Positions 33,791 through 42,456 of a DNA stretch of 64,000 bases are shown here, piece by piece; within the stretch, counting starts at the first letter, position 1; each line of letters opens with the position of its first letter. A model generated the notes under the pieces. That model did no database searches and had not been told where the DNA came from. It was given only the letters and a program-made list of their open reading frames with translations. Location of the stretch: positions 28,622 through 92,621 of the forward strand of contig DATKQM010000030.1 in the NCBI GenBank assembly GCA_035532735.1, written 5' to 3'. This DNA is from Chersky-840 sp035532735. Lineage in GTDB: Bacteria; Actinomycetota; Acidimicrobiia; Acidimicrobiales; UBA8190. The position numbers were made by a program, and so were the translations under genes.

Positions 33791-34942
33791 ATGGCGAGAC
33801 GGGTGGCGATCGTGGGCGCGGCGCTGTCGGACTGCGGCCGGGTGGACGACAAGTCCGCCTTCGAGCTGCACCACCAGGCCACGAGCCGGGCCCTCGCCGA
33901 CGCGGGCATCTCCCGCAACGAGGTCGACGGCTTCATGTCGCATGGGACCGGGGCCCTCCCACCTATCGAGCTGGCCGAATACCTCGGCATGGCGAATCAC
34001 ATCGATTACATCGACTCGACCGGCGTGGGCGGCTCGTGCTGGGAGATGTTCCTCGAGCACGCCGTGGCCGCCATCGCCCAGGGCCAGATCGACACGGTCC
34101 TGCTCTCCTACGGCTCGACCTCGCGCGCGGACCTCAAGCGCAAGTTCCGCACCGCCAACCTCTTCTTCGGCAACCGGGGCCCCATCCAATTCGACGCCCC
34201 CTTCGGCCACACCCTGATCGCCAAGCACGCCATGTCGGCCCGCCGCCACATGCACGAGTTCGGCACCACCATCGAGCAGCTGGCCGAGATCGCCGTCTCG
34301 GCCCGCTACAACGCCGGGTTCAACCCCGACGCCTATTACCGCGACCCCATCACCATCGAAGACGTCCAGTCCTCGAAGATGATCGCCGATCCCTTTACGA
34401 AGCTCCATTGCTGCATCCGCTCGGACGGGGGCGGGGCCATCCTCCTCACCCACGAAGACCGGGCCCGGGATTGCGCCAACACCCCCATCTGGGTCCTCGG
34501 CACCGGTGAGGCCATCTCTCACACGACCATGAGCGAGTGGACCGACTTCACCGAGTCACCTTGTGTCCGCTCAGCCAAGAAGGCCTTCGGCCAAGCCGGT
34601 GTCACCCCCGCCGACATCGACGTCGTCGAGGTCTACGACAGTTTCACCCTCACCGTCTTGCTGACCCTCGAAGGCCTCGGCTTCTGCAAGAAGGGTGAGG
34701 GGGGCGCCTTCGTCGAAGGCGGCACCTTGCGCGTGGGTGGAGCACTGCCCACCAACACCGACGGGGGCGGACTCTCGTCGTGTCAACCGGGCATGCGGGG
34801 CATCTTCTTGTTGGTCGAAGCGGTGAAGCAACTCCGCGGCGAATGCGGGGACCGTCAGGTCGCCGACGCCAAGCTGGCCGCCGTCAACGCCACCGGCGGC
34901 TGGATCTCCTCGACCGGCACCGCCATCCTCGGGCGCGAGTAA
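33791..34942 (+). CDS. Thiolase-fold lipid-transfer-like protein without thiolytic motifs
   Basis: 383 residues of the thiolase superfamily. VAIVGAALSDCGRVDD opens the fold, STGVGGSCWEMFLEHAV occupies the place of the nucleophile helix, VVEVYDSFTLTVLLTLEGLG resembles the Ltp2-type region, and GGGLSSCQPGMRG replaces the GHPIGA loop. Catalytic thiolase residues are therefore not conserved. Unlike the other two thiolase-fold genes with DUF35 neighbours, it has none adjacent and may borrow one. The ATG at 33791 was chosen because the upstream open frame lies antisense to the DUF2889 gene. Convergent with the ALDH at 34949, only 6 bp between stops. Confidence 0.83.
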   Translation: MARRVAIVGAALSDCGRVDDKSAFELHHQATSRALADAGISRNEVDGFMSHGTGALPPIELAEYLGMANHIDYIDSTGVGGSCWEMFLEHAVAAIAQGQIDTVLLSYGSTSRADLKRKFRTANLFFGNRGPIQFDAPFGHTLIAKHAMSARRHMHEFGTTIEQLAEIAVSARYNAGFNPDAYYRDPITIEDVQSSKMIADPFTKLHCCIRSDGGGAILLTHEDRARDCANTPIWVLGTGEAISHTTMSEWTDFTESPCVRSAKKAFGQAGVTPADIDVVEVYDSFTLTVLLTLEGLGFCKKGEGGAFVEGGTLRVGGALPTNTDGGGLSSCQPGMRGIFLLVEAVKQLRGECGDRQVADAKLAAVNATGGWISSTGTAILGRE

Positions 34943-34948
34943 CCCGCT

Positions 34949-36430
34949 TCAGCCGGCGGGAAGGGCGATGGCCTTGGTCTCGAGGTACTCCTCGAATCCC
35001 TCCACGCCGTTCTCGCGGCCCACCCCGCTCTGGCGATAGCCGCCGAAGGGGACATCGGGAGCGTTCCAGAACCCGCCGTTGACCATGAGGGTGCCGGTCC
35101 GTACCCGCTTCGCCACGGCCATGGCCCGCTCCTCCGACGCGCTCGTGACCGCGCCCGACAACCCGTAGATCGAGTCGTTGGCGATCCGCACGGCATCGTC
35201 GTCGTCCTCGAATCCGATCACGACCAGCACGGGCCCGAAGATCTCCTCCTGGGCGATGGTCGCCTTGGGGTCGACATCGGCGAACAGCGTCGGCTCGACG
35301 AAGAACCCCTTGTCGAACTGGGCCGGCCTCGAGCCGCCCCGCACCAGCCGGGCCCCCTCGGCCTTGCCTTTCTCGATGTACCCCATGACCCGGTCGCGCT
35401 GCTTGGCGCTGATGAGCGGGCCCTGGAGGTTCCCGGCGTCCCAGGGGTCGCCGTAGGTCACACTCGCCATCAGCGCGTCGGCGAGCCCCAGGTACTCGTC
35501 ATAGCGCGACCGGGGGACGAGGAGCCGGGTGGTGATGGCACAACCCTGGCCGGCGTGGGTGCACACACCGATGGCGCTCACGGCGATGGCACCACCGGGG
35601 TCGGGCGCGTCGTCGAGGACGATGTTGGCTGACTTGCCCCCGAGCTCGAGGAAGACCTTCTTCACCGTCTCCGCACCCTTGGCCATGATCCGCCGGCCCG
35701 TGGCGGTGGACCCCGTGAACGTGATCATGTCCACCCGCGCGTCGGTGGTGAGCACCTCGCCCACCATGTGGTCCGACGACGCCACCACGTTGACCACCCC
35801 GGCGGGGATGTCGGTCTCCTCGGCGATGATCCGGCCCAGCACCGTCGCCGACCACGGTGTGTCGGGGGCGGGCTTGAGCACGACGGTGTTGCCGGCGGCC
35901 AGGGCCGGGCCCAGCTTGGCCAGGTTCAGGTTGAGCGGGAAGTTCCACGGCGTGATGGCTCCCACCACCCCTACCGCTTCGCGCCGTACCAGCCGACGCT
36001 GGGGTTGGCCGAAGACGTCGCGCTCGGGCAACCAGTGCTCGTACTGGTACGACACGGGCTTGTCGACCCAGTACCCCAGGTCGTCGATGGGCAGGTCGAC
36101 CTGATTGGCGTAGGTGAGGGCGATGGGACTGCCCACCTCGGCCACGGTCACGGCCCGCAATTCCTCGATGTGCGCGGCGCAGGCGGTGTGGAACTGCTCG
36201 AGGCAACGCCGCCGCAGCTCGTGGTCCGTGGACCACTTGGTCTCGTCGAAGGCCCGGCGGGCCGCACCGATGGCATGGGACATGTCCTGCTCGGTTCCGT
36301 CCGCGGTGTCGCCCAGCACCTCCTCGGTGGTGGGGTCGATGTTGGCGAACGTGGCCCCCGAGCTCGCCTCGACGAGCTTGCCGTCGATGAGCAGGCGGGC
36401 CTCGCCCGCCACGTCGTGGGCGTCGGTCAT
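34949..36430 (-). CDS. NAD-dependent aldehyde dehydrogenase
   Basis: 493 residues. PWNFPLNLNLAKLGPAL, FTGSTATGRRIM, FLELGGKSANIVLDD (general-base Glu) and GQGCAITTRLLVP (nucleophile Cys) are in order, and QEEIFGPVLVV and PFGGYRQSGVGRENG finish the family pattern. It resembles the broad-specificity ALDHs that accompany terpenoid and steroid catabolic genes. Start overlaps the acyl-CoA ligase stop (ATGA), so it is the second gene of a two-gene operon. It converts a side-chain or ring-fission aldehyde into an acid, which the cotranscribed ligase could activate. Confidence 0.93.
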   Translation of the reverse strand: MTDAHDVAGEARLLIDGKLVEASSGATFANIDPTTEEVLGDTADGTEQDMSHAIGAARRAFDETKWSTDHELRRRCLEQFHTACAAHIEELRAVTVAEVGSPIALTYANQVDLPIDDLGYWVDKPVSYQYEHWLPERDVFGQPQRRLVRREAVGVVGAITPWNFPLNLNLAKLGPALAAGNTVVLKPAPDTPWSATVLGRIIAEETDIPAGVVNVVASSDHMVGEVLTTDARVDMITFTGSTATGRRIMAKGAETVKKVFLELGGKSANIVLDDAPDPGGAIAVSAIGVCTHAGQGCAITTRLLVPRSRYDEYLGLADALMASVTYGDPWDAGNLQGPLISAKQRDRVMGYIEKGKAEGARLVRGGSRPAQFDKGFFVEPTLFADVDPKATIAQEEIFGPVLVVIGFEDDDDAVRIANDSIYGLSGAVTSASEERAMAVAKRVRTGTLMVNGGFWNAPDVPFGGYRQSGVGRENGVEGFEEYLETKAIALPAG

Positions 36431-37950
36431 GTCGTCTCCCCTCCACCGGCCGGAGCCGGTTCCTTCCGCTCTTCACGCAGTCTGGTCTTGAGCACCTTGC
36501 CGTTGGGCTCGCGCGGCAGCTCGTCGACGAACTCGACCGTCCGGGGAAGCTTGAAGTCCGCCAGTCGCGTGGCGAGGCGCGCCGTCAGCGCATCGGCGTC
36601 GCGCGCCGCGTCGGGCCGCAGCTCCACCACGGCGTGGACCTTCTGGCCCATCCGCTCGTCGGGCAGCCCGATCACGGCCGCGTCGACCACGTCGTCGTCC
36701 TCGATCAACGCCGCTTCGACCTCGGCCGGGTAGATGTTGACGCCCCCGCTGATGATCAGATCGGTGCGCCGGTCGGCGAGGAAGAGATAGCCGTCCTCGT
36801 CCAGCCACCCCATGTCGCCCACCGTGAAGTAGTCGCCCTGCCACGCCGACTCGGTCTTCTCGGGGGCGTTGTGGTACTGGAACCGCTGGCCCCCGAAGGC
36901 CGAGATGTAGATCGATCCCACCTCGCCGGCGGGGAGATCCGAGCCGTCCTCGTCGACGATCCGCACCGTCAGGCCCGGGAAGGGTCGGCCCACGCTGCCG
37001 GGTTTGGTGAGCCACTCGGCGGGGGAGATGACCGACGCCATCCCTTCGCTGGCGCCGTAGTACTCCCACACCGTGTCGGGGGGGAAGACGTCGATGATCC
37101 TCCGCTTCACCGGCACGGGGCACGGCGCCGCGGCGTGCAGGACCTTGCGCACACTGGACCGGTCATAGGACTCCCAGTCCGCCTCGAGGATCCGGATGAA
37201 GTTGGCCGGCACCATCTGCGCGGTGGTGACCCTCTCGATCTCGATGAGTCGAAGGCATTGCGTGGAGTCCCACTTGGCCATGATCACCACCGTCCCGCCC
37301 TCGCCCAGGCTCATCAATGCGTACGCGCTCGGAGCGGTGTGGTACATCGGCCCGCACATCAGGTGGACGTCGTCGGGGCCGAAGCCCCAGAAGCTGGCGA
37401 AAGGGCTCGGGGGCGTCTCCCGGGCCGGGGCGGGGGCGGGTCGGGCGATGCCCTTGGGCCGCCCCGTGGTCCCCGACGTGTAGGTCATGGCCACCACAGG
37501 GGTGCCTAGGAACTCCTCGGTGGGGGGATCGGCGCGGCCCACGCCCAGCATCTCGGCAACCGCCGGGGAGCTGACGTCGAGGGCGGGGACCCCGGCCTGC
37601 GCGGCGGCCCGCCCGGCAACGTCGGACCCGTCGTGCACCAGCAGCGATGCGGCGCAGTCCTGCGCGATGTAGGCCACCTCGGCCTCTTTGAGCCGGGTCG
37701 AAACCGGCACGACGAGCGCGCCGAGTCGGGTGGCGCCGTGCCACACCGCGAACGAGTCGGTGGAGTTGCCCGTCATGACCGCCACCCGGTCACCGGGGTG
37801 CGCGGCGTGGGGCGCGAAGGCATGTGCCATGGCGTTGGCGGACCGGTCGAGCTCGCCGAAGGTCATCCGCCGGTCGCCGAAGACGAGAGCCACCCGGTCG
37901 GGGTCGACCCGGGCGACCGCGGCCAGTCCCCGGGGCGCGTCGGCGTGCAT
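36427..37950 (-). CDS. Acyl-CoA ligase (class I adenylate-forming enzyme)
   Basis: 507 residues with all working motifs: TYTSGTTGRPKGIARP, EYYGASEGMA, VGDMGWLDEDGYLFLADRR, GGVNIYPAEVEAAL and PREPNGKVLKTRLREE with its lysine. The ATG at 37950 is preferred to the longer frame to 38022 because TACACT, a -10-like hexamer, lies eight bases upstream on this strand, and the longer form would run through the operator. It shares the divergent promoter gap and the palindrome at 37986 with the amidohydrolase at 38043. Confidence 0.92.
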   Translation of the reverse strand: MHADAPRGLAAVARVDPDRVALVFGDRRMTFGELDRSANAMAHAFAPHAAHPGDRVAVMTGNSTDSFAVWHGATRLGALVVPVSTRLKEAEVAYIAQDCAASLLVHDGSDVAGRAAAQAGVPALDVSSPAVAEMLGVGRADPPTEEFLGTPVVAMTYTSGTTGRPKGIARPAPAPARETPPSPFASFWGFGPDDVHLMCGPMYHTAPSAYALMSLGEGGTVVIMAKWDSTQCLRLIEIERVTTAQMVPANFIRILEADWESYDRSSVRKVLHAAAPCPVPVKRRIIDVFPPDTVWEYYGASEGMASVISPAEWLTKPGSVGRPFPGLTVRIVDEDGSDLPAGEVGSIYISAFGGQRFQYHNAPEKTESAWQGDYFTVGDMGWLDEDGYLFLADRRTDLIISGGVNIYPAEVEAALIEDDDVVDAAVIGLPDERMGQKVHAVVELRPDAARDADALTARLATRLADFKLPRTVEFVDELPREPNGKVLKTRLREERKEPAPAGGGETT

Positions 37951-37985
37951 CGGGCCGCAGTGTAGGACCGCCGGCCCGACTGTGC

Positions 37986-38001
37986 CTGACACCGACGTCA
38001 G
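37986..38001. promoter_or_regulatory. Palindromic operator CTGAC-N6-GTCAG, site 7
   Basis: Perfect copy with N6 = ACCGAC, identical to site 3 over all 16 bases and one base on each side. A near-consensus rightward -10 box TATGAT starts two bases after it (38003-38008). It lies between the divergent acyl-CoA ligase and amidohydrolase genes. Confidence 0.75.
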
Positions 38002-38042
38002 GTATGATCCCTCCGTCGCCAAGCACGGAGGGGGACAGCGCG

Positions 38043-39323
38043 ATGCACGCCGAAGATCTCATTCTCGTGAGCGTCGACGACCACGTCGTCGAGCCCCCCG
38101 ACATGTTCAACGGCCGGGTGCCGGCCAAGTGGAAGGACCGCGCCCCGCGCATCATCCACAACGACGACGGCACCGACGTGTGGTCCTTCGAAGGCAACCT
38201 CATCCCCAACGTGGGCCTCAACGCGGTGGTGGGCCGACCCCCCGAGGAGTACGGGATCGAGCCGACCTCCTTCGAAGAGATGCGCGCCGGCTGCTACGAC
38301 ATCCACGAGCGAGTCCGGGACATGAACGCCAACGGTGTCCTCGGGTCGATGTGCTTCCCATCGTTCGTCCAGTTCTGCGGCCAGCTCTTCGCCCGGACCG
38401 AGGACAAAGAGCTCGCCATCGACATGCTCCGGGCCTACAACGACTGGCACATCGAGAGCTGGTGCGGGGCCTACCCGGGCCGGTTCATCCCGCTCTCCAT
38501 CCCACCCATCTGGGACCCCGCCCTCATGGCGTCGGAGGTCCGGCGCGTCGCGGCGAAGGGTTGTCACGCCGTGACGTTCTCGGAGAACCCCTCCAAGCTG
38601 GGCTGGCCGAGCTTCCACTCCGACCACTGGGACCCCTTCTGGACCGCCTGCGAGGACGAGGGGACGGTGGTCTGTCTCCACATCGGCTCCTCGTCGCAAC
38701 TGGCCATCACCGCGCCCGACGCCCCCTTCGACGTCCTCATCGCCCTCCAGCCTGTGAACATCATCCAGTGCGCCGCGGACCTCCTCTTCTCGCCGGTGCT
38801 GCGCAAGTACCCCAACTTGCGCATTGCTTTGTCCGAGGGCGGGATCGGCTGGATCCCCTACTTCCTCGAGCGTGTCGACTACGTCTACCAGCACCACCAC
38901 AAGTGGACGGGCCAGGACTTCGGCGACATGTTGCCGAGCCAGGTGTTCAAGCAGCGCATCGTCACGTGCTTCATCGACGACGCCTTCGGCGTCGAGAACC
39001 GGCGCTTCTTGGAGCTCGACAACGTCTGCTGGGAGTGTGACTACCCCCACTCGGACTCGACCTGGCCCAATGCGCCGGAGATCGCCATGAAGTACCTGGC
39101 GGGCGTGCCCGACGCCGAGGTCAACAAGATCACCCACGAGAACGCCATGCGCCTGTTCCGCTTCGACCCCTTCGCCACGCGCGCCAGGGAGAAGTGCACA
39201 GTCTCGGCTCTTCGCGCCGAGTCGGCCGACGTCGACACCTCGATCAGGCCCCGGCGCAACACCGGCGAGCGCAAGAAGATCCTGGCCGCGGATCTCGGGC
39301 GCTTCGCCGAAAAGAACGACTGA
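38043..39323 (+). CDS. Amidohydrolase-2 family protein (SVDDH subgroup)
   Basis: 426 residues. LVSVDDHVVEPPDMFNGRVP (about 8-27) and CDYPHSDSTWP near the C-terminus place it firmly with the proteins at 7774 and 19300. ALSEGGIGWIPYFLERVDYVY corresponds to the same segment in both. A basic, predicted-disordered tail of about 50 residues follows the barrel, absent from the paralogues. GGAGGGGGACAGCGCG precedes the ATG. First of a two-gene operon with the TLP1-like protein. Confidence 0.9.
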   Translation: MHAEDLILVSVDDHVVEPPDMFNGRVPAKWKDRAPRIIHNDDGTDVWSFEGNLIPNVGLNAVVGRPPEEYGIEPTSFEEMRAGCYDIHERVRDMNANGVLGSMCFPSFVQFCGQLFARTEDKELAIDMLRAYNDWHIESWCGAYPGRFIPLSIPPIWDPALMASEVRRVAAKGCHAVTFSENPSKLGWPSFHSDHWDPFWTACEDEGTVVCLHIGSSSQLAITAPDAPFDVLIALQPVNIIQCAADLLFSPVLRKYPNLRIALSEGGIGWIPYFLERVDYVYQHHHKWTGQDFGDMLPSQVFKQRIVTCFIDDAFGVENRRFLELDNVCWECDYPHSDSTWPNAPEIAMKYLAGVPDAEVNKITHENAMRLFRFDPFATRAREKCTVSALRAESADVDTSIRPRRNTGERKKILAADLGRFAEKND

Positions 39324-39387
39324 GTCTGTCGGGGCGGGGGACCGAGAGGACACGCGGCCCACTCGAGCCCGAGGAACGTACCTGACA

Positions 39388-40881
39388 ATGGACTGGACAC
39401 GGGTCCCCGTGGTGGTGGGGGCGGGTCAGCTCACCAACCGCGACGCGGACCCCGGCGCGGCGCCGAACCCCTTCGACCTCATGGAGGCCGCGGCGCGCCA
39501 GGCCATGGCGGACACCGGCGCGGCGACCACAGACCTGACCCATCTCTTCATGGTCCACTCGTTGTCCCTGCGCCACGGCGACCCCGCCCCCGAGCTCGCC
39601 CGTCGGCTCGGAGCACCTCAGGTACAAGCACGCTGCTCGGGCATGGGTGGGTCGATCCCGCAGTGGCTCGTCAACCGCGCCGCTGAGCTCATCGCAACGG
39701 GCAGCCAACCGCGCGTGCTCATCGCCGGTGCCGAGGCCCTCGCCACGCGCCGGCGCGCCAAGAAGCAGGGCATCGAGCTCGACTGGCCGTCGTCGGAGGG
39801 ATGGCCCGACACCTGGCCCCCCCTCGAGCCCGACATGGGCCTGCACCCGGTCGAGGGCGCTCACGGGCTGGCCCAGGCCACCGCCATGTACGCGCTAGTG
39901 GAGTCCGCCGTCGCCCACGGTGCGGGACATGACCCCGCCACCCACGCCGCTGCGATCGGCGATCTCATGGCCCGGTTCAACGCCGTGGCGGTCGCCAACC
40001 CCATCTCGTGGTTCCCCACCCGGCGCGACGCGCACGAGATCATGACCGTCACTCCCGAGAACCGGATGATCTACTTCCCGTACCCCAAGTACGTGAACGC
40101 GGTCATGGACGTGGACATGGCCGCGGCCCTCGTCGTCACCGACGCGGCCACGGCCCGGTCCTGGGGGCTCGGCCCCGACGAGGTCGTCTATCTCTCGGGT
40201 TGGGCGGACGCCCATGACCTCTGGTACCTGTCAGAGCGCCCCGTGCTGCACCGCTCGCCGGCATTGGCCGCATGCGCCCGGCGCGCCCTGGACACGGCCA
40301 AGGTGACCATGGACGAGGTCGGAGGGCTCGACCTCTACGCCTGCTTCCCGAGCTCGGTGGAGGTGGCGTGCGACAGCTTCGACATCGACCCCGACGACCC
40401 CCGACCCCTCACGCTCACCGGCGGCCTGCCCTATCACGGGGGGCCGGGGAGCAACTACGTGACCCACTCCATCGCCAACACCCACCACTGGTTGCGTGCC
40501 GGACACGGCGACCACGCCCTCGTCCACGGCAACGGCTACTACCTCACCAAGCACTCGGTCGGCCTCTATTCACGCCGGGCCCCCGACGAGGAGCCCCGAC
40601 CGCCCGAGAAGCTCCAGGAGCACATCGACGGGCTGGCCGACGCGCTCGAGGTGGTGGCGTCCGTCGGGACCGGCACCCGGGGGACGATCGTGGCCTACAC
40701 CGCGCCCTTTGACCGCGAGCGAGGTCCCCAAGCGGCGATCGGCCTCATCGACATGGGTGGTCGTCGCACCCTGGCCCGCGCCGATGAGACGCTCACGACC
40801 GAGCTTCTGAGCCACGACGGGGTCGGGACCCGCGTCGTGCTCTCGAGCTCCGACAAGACCAACACCATGCGGGGCGCCTGA
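39388..40881 (+). CDS. Thiolase-like protein type 1 (TLP1-like) with extra C-terminal domain
   Basis: 497 residues, about 100 longer than plain thiolases. The N-terminal fold opens with VPVVVGAGQLTNRDAD; SGMGGSIPQWLVNRAAELI stands at the nucleophile position; the middle holds FPYPKYVNAVMDVDMAAAL, typical of TLP1; GGLPYHGGPGSNYVTHSI replaces the GHP loop. The added C-terminal domain (from about residue 415) is an OB-like module beginning ALEVVASVGTGTRGTIVAY. It resembles an internal DUF35 partner, so the polypeptide may be self-sufficient where the other thiolase-fold proteins need a separate subunit. Reaction unknown, probably on a CoA ester. Confidence 0.83.
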   Translation: MDWTRVPVVVGAGQLTNRDADPGAAPNPFDLMEAAARQAMADTGAATTDLTHLFMVHSLSLRHGDPAPELARRLGAPQVQARCSGMGGSIPQWLVNRAAELIATGSQPRVLIAGAEALATRRRAKKQGIELDWPSSEGWPDTWPPLEPDMGLHPVEGAHGLAQATAMYALVESAVAHGAGHDPATHAAAIGDLMARFNAVAVANPISWFPTRRDAHEIMTVTPENRMIYFPYPKYVNAVMDVDMAAALVVTDAATARSWGLGPDEVVYLSGWADAHDLWYLSERPVLHRSPALAACARRALDTAKVTMDEVGGLDLYACFPSSVEVACDSFDIDPDDPRPLTLTGGLPYHGGPGSNYVTHSIANTHHWLRAGHGDHALVHGNGYYLTKHSVGLYSRRAPDEEPRPPEKLQEHIDGLADALEVVASVGTGTRGTIVAYTAPFDRERGPQAAIGLIDMGGRRTLARADETLTTELLSHDGVGTRVVLSSSDKTNTMRGA

Positions 40882-40904
40882 CCGGTCGGTTGATCGGCCT
40901 CGGG

Positions 40905-40928
40905 ACCGGCCCTCTGAGTCGGGCCGGT
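40905..40928. terminator. Hairpin between convergent TLP1-like and ferredoxin genes, candidate bidirectional terminator
   Basis: ACCGGCCC-TCTGAGTC-GGGCCGGT has perfect 8-bp arms and an 8-nt loop. It fills the 49-bp gap between the two convergent stop codons (40881 and 40931). No T-tract follows on either strand, common in high-GC actinobacteria. Confidence 0.55.
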
Positions 40929-40930
40929 GG

Positions 40931-41122
40931 TCAGCCTTCGAGGGTCAGGGCCTGCTCCGGGCAATTGTCGACGCCGGTGCGGGCCGCGTCGTCTTGGCCG
41001 GCGGGCACCTCGTCGACGAGCACCACGCAGTGGCCGAGGTCATCGGAGTCGAACAGCATGGGGGACAACGTGTAGCAGCGGCCATGGCCCTGGCACGCCT
41101 CGGTGTCGAGCCGGATGCGCAT
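40931..41122 (-). CDS. [3Fe-4S]-type ferredoxin, P450 partner
   Basis: 63 residues. Only three cluster cysteines are present: CQGHGRC (residues 10 and 16) and the C-terminal CPEQAL. This is the pattern of single-[3Fe-4S] ferredoxins that pass electrons to bacterial class I P450s. It begins nine bases after the P450 stop, so the two are cotranscribed. No ferredoxin reductase is present in the window. Confidence 0.92.
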   Translation of the reverse strand: MRIRLDTEACQGHGRCYTLSPMLFDSDDLGHCVVLVDEVPAGQDDAARTGVDNCPEQALTLEG

Positions 41123-41131
41123 GCCTCGGGA

Positions 41132-42322
41132 TCAGCCGGCCGGCGTGAACTCGATCGGCAGGGTCAGCAGCGACCGCAGCCCGGGCGTGTACTCGAGCAC
41201 CGTCCCGGGCTTGAGCCAGTAGTCGGGGATCCGGCGGTGGAATTCCCGCAGCGCCACCCGCAGCTCGACCCGGGCCAGATGCGAGCCCAGGCAACGGTGC
41301 ACCCCTCCCCCGAAAGCCAGATGGGGGTTGGGGTTCCGCCGCAGGTCCACGGTGTCGACACCGGGATGGGCGGCATCGTCGGTGTTGGCCGACCCGATGA
41401 GGAGCATGACCTGCTCACCGGCCTTCACGGGACAACCCTCGTACTCCACGTCCTCGGTGACCACCCGGGGCACGGCCGGGACCGGGCTCTCCCAGCGCAG
41501 GAGCTCTTCGACGGCGGAGGGGATGGCCGTCTCGTCCTCCACGAGCAGCCGACGCTGGTCGGGCTCCTGGGCGAGGTAGGCAAAGAAGCAGTCGAGGGAG
41601 TCGGTGACGGTGTCGAGCCCGGCGATGATGAACAAGAAGCAGATGTCGAGGACTTCCTCGTCGGTGAGCCGGATCCCGTCGACCTCCTTCTCCATGATCT
41701 GGCCGAGCAGGTCGTCGGTAGGGGGCTTGGCGCGGCGCTTCTTCACCTCGGCGTCGAAGTACTCGTAGACCTTCTGGCCCGCCGCCTTGCGGTGCGGGGC
41801 CTGCTCTTCCATGGTGAACCCGGGCGGACGGATGATGTCGTCCTTGACGGCCAAGAAGATGTCCAGGTCAGCGAAGGGCAGACCCATCAGCCGCAGGAAG
41901 ACACGACACGGCAGGGGGACGGCGAACTCCTCGTGGAGGTCGCACGAGCCCTTGGCGGCGAACCCGTCGACGAGCTCTTTCACCAGGGCCACCACCTCGT
42001 CCTCGAGCAAGGCCATCTTCTTCGGAGCGAAGAGGGGGTCGAGGATCCGGCGGTACTTCACATGCTGCGGTGGGTCGATCATCAGGGGAATCAGGGGCCG
42101 GATGTTGCCCAGGTCCATGGGGACCTCGCTCCAGCAGAACAGCGCTGACTTCCGTAGGGCGTCCTCGACGTGCTCCCGACGGGTCAACAGCGTGAACATG
42201 TCGTCGATCCGCATCACCGGGGTTTCGCGCAGCGAGCGGGAGATCGCGCGCGGATCGTCCGACGAAGCCAGATCGGCCACCATGCCCGCAGACGTGCCTG
42301 CGCTCTCTTCTTCGGCCTGCAT
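41132..42322 (-). CDS. Cytochrome P450 monooxygenase
   Basis: 396 residues. The I-helix oxygen-activation motif is AGLDTVTDSL (second Thr shifted from the usual AGxDTT), the K-helix ExxR is EELLR, and the heme-binding loop is FGGGVHRCLGSHLARVEL with the axial Cys. The ATG at 42322 has AGAGGAG five bases upstream, preferred to a start at 42355. It probably hydroxylates the hydrophobic substrate to begin its degradation. Two tandem CTGAC-N6-GTCAG sites sit upstream, one supplying its -35 box. Confidence 0.93.
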   Translation of the reverse strand: MQAEEESAGTSAGMVADLASSDDPRAISRSLRETPVMRIDDMFTLLTRREHVEDALRKSALFCWSEVPMDLGNIRPLIPLMIDPPQHVKYRRILDPLFAPKKMALLEDEVVALVKELVDGFAAKGSCDLHEEFAVPLPCRVFLRLMGLPFADLDIFLAVKDDIIRPPGFTMEEQAPHRKAAGQKVYEYFDAEVKKRRAKPPTDDLLGQIMEKEVDGIRLTDEEVLDICFLFIIAGLDTVTDSLDCFFAYLAQEPDQRRLLVEDETAIPSAVEELLRWESPVPAVPRVVTEDVEYEGCPVKAGEQVMLLIGSANTDDAAHPGVDTVDLRRNPNPHLAFGGGVHRCLGSHLARVELRVALREFHRRIPDYWLKPGTVLEYTPGLRSLLTLPIEFTPAG

Positions 42323-42438
42323 TCGCACTCCTCTCGCACCGGGCTCCGGTGGCACCTAAGACCAAGGTGTCGTGCGAATCACCCAGGACGTTCGATGTCA
42401 CCACGCCCACCGCCCCTGGCCGCCAACGTTAGCGTTTC

Positions 42439-42454
42439 CTGACGCAAATGTCAG
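42439..42454. promoter_or_regulatory. Palindromic operator CTGAC-N6-GTCAG, site 8, with embedded P450 promoter
   Basis: Perfect copy (N6 = GCAAAT). On the minus strand its CTGACA (42454-42449) is a -35 box spaced exactly 17 bp from TAACGT (42431-42426), a -10 hexamer. This is the clearest promoter of the set and predicts a start of transcription near 42419 for the P450-ferredoxin operon. Confidence 0.78.
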
Positions 42455-42456
42455 GC

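Noticed and set aside
37998..39362. A 454-codon minus-strand frame opposite the amidohydrolase at 38043
   Set aside because: No recognisable motif; the plus-strand frame has full amidohydrolase motifs and a Shine-Dalgarno sequence.
41132..42355. P450 start at 42355
   Set aside because: The ATG at 42322 has a good Shine-Dalgarno at correct spacing and the 11 extra residues have no conserved character.
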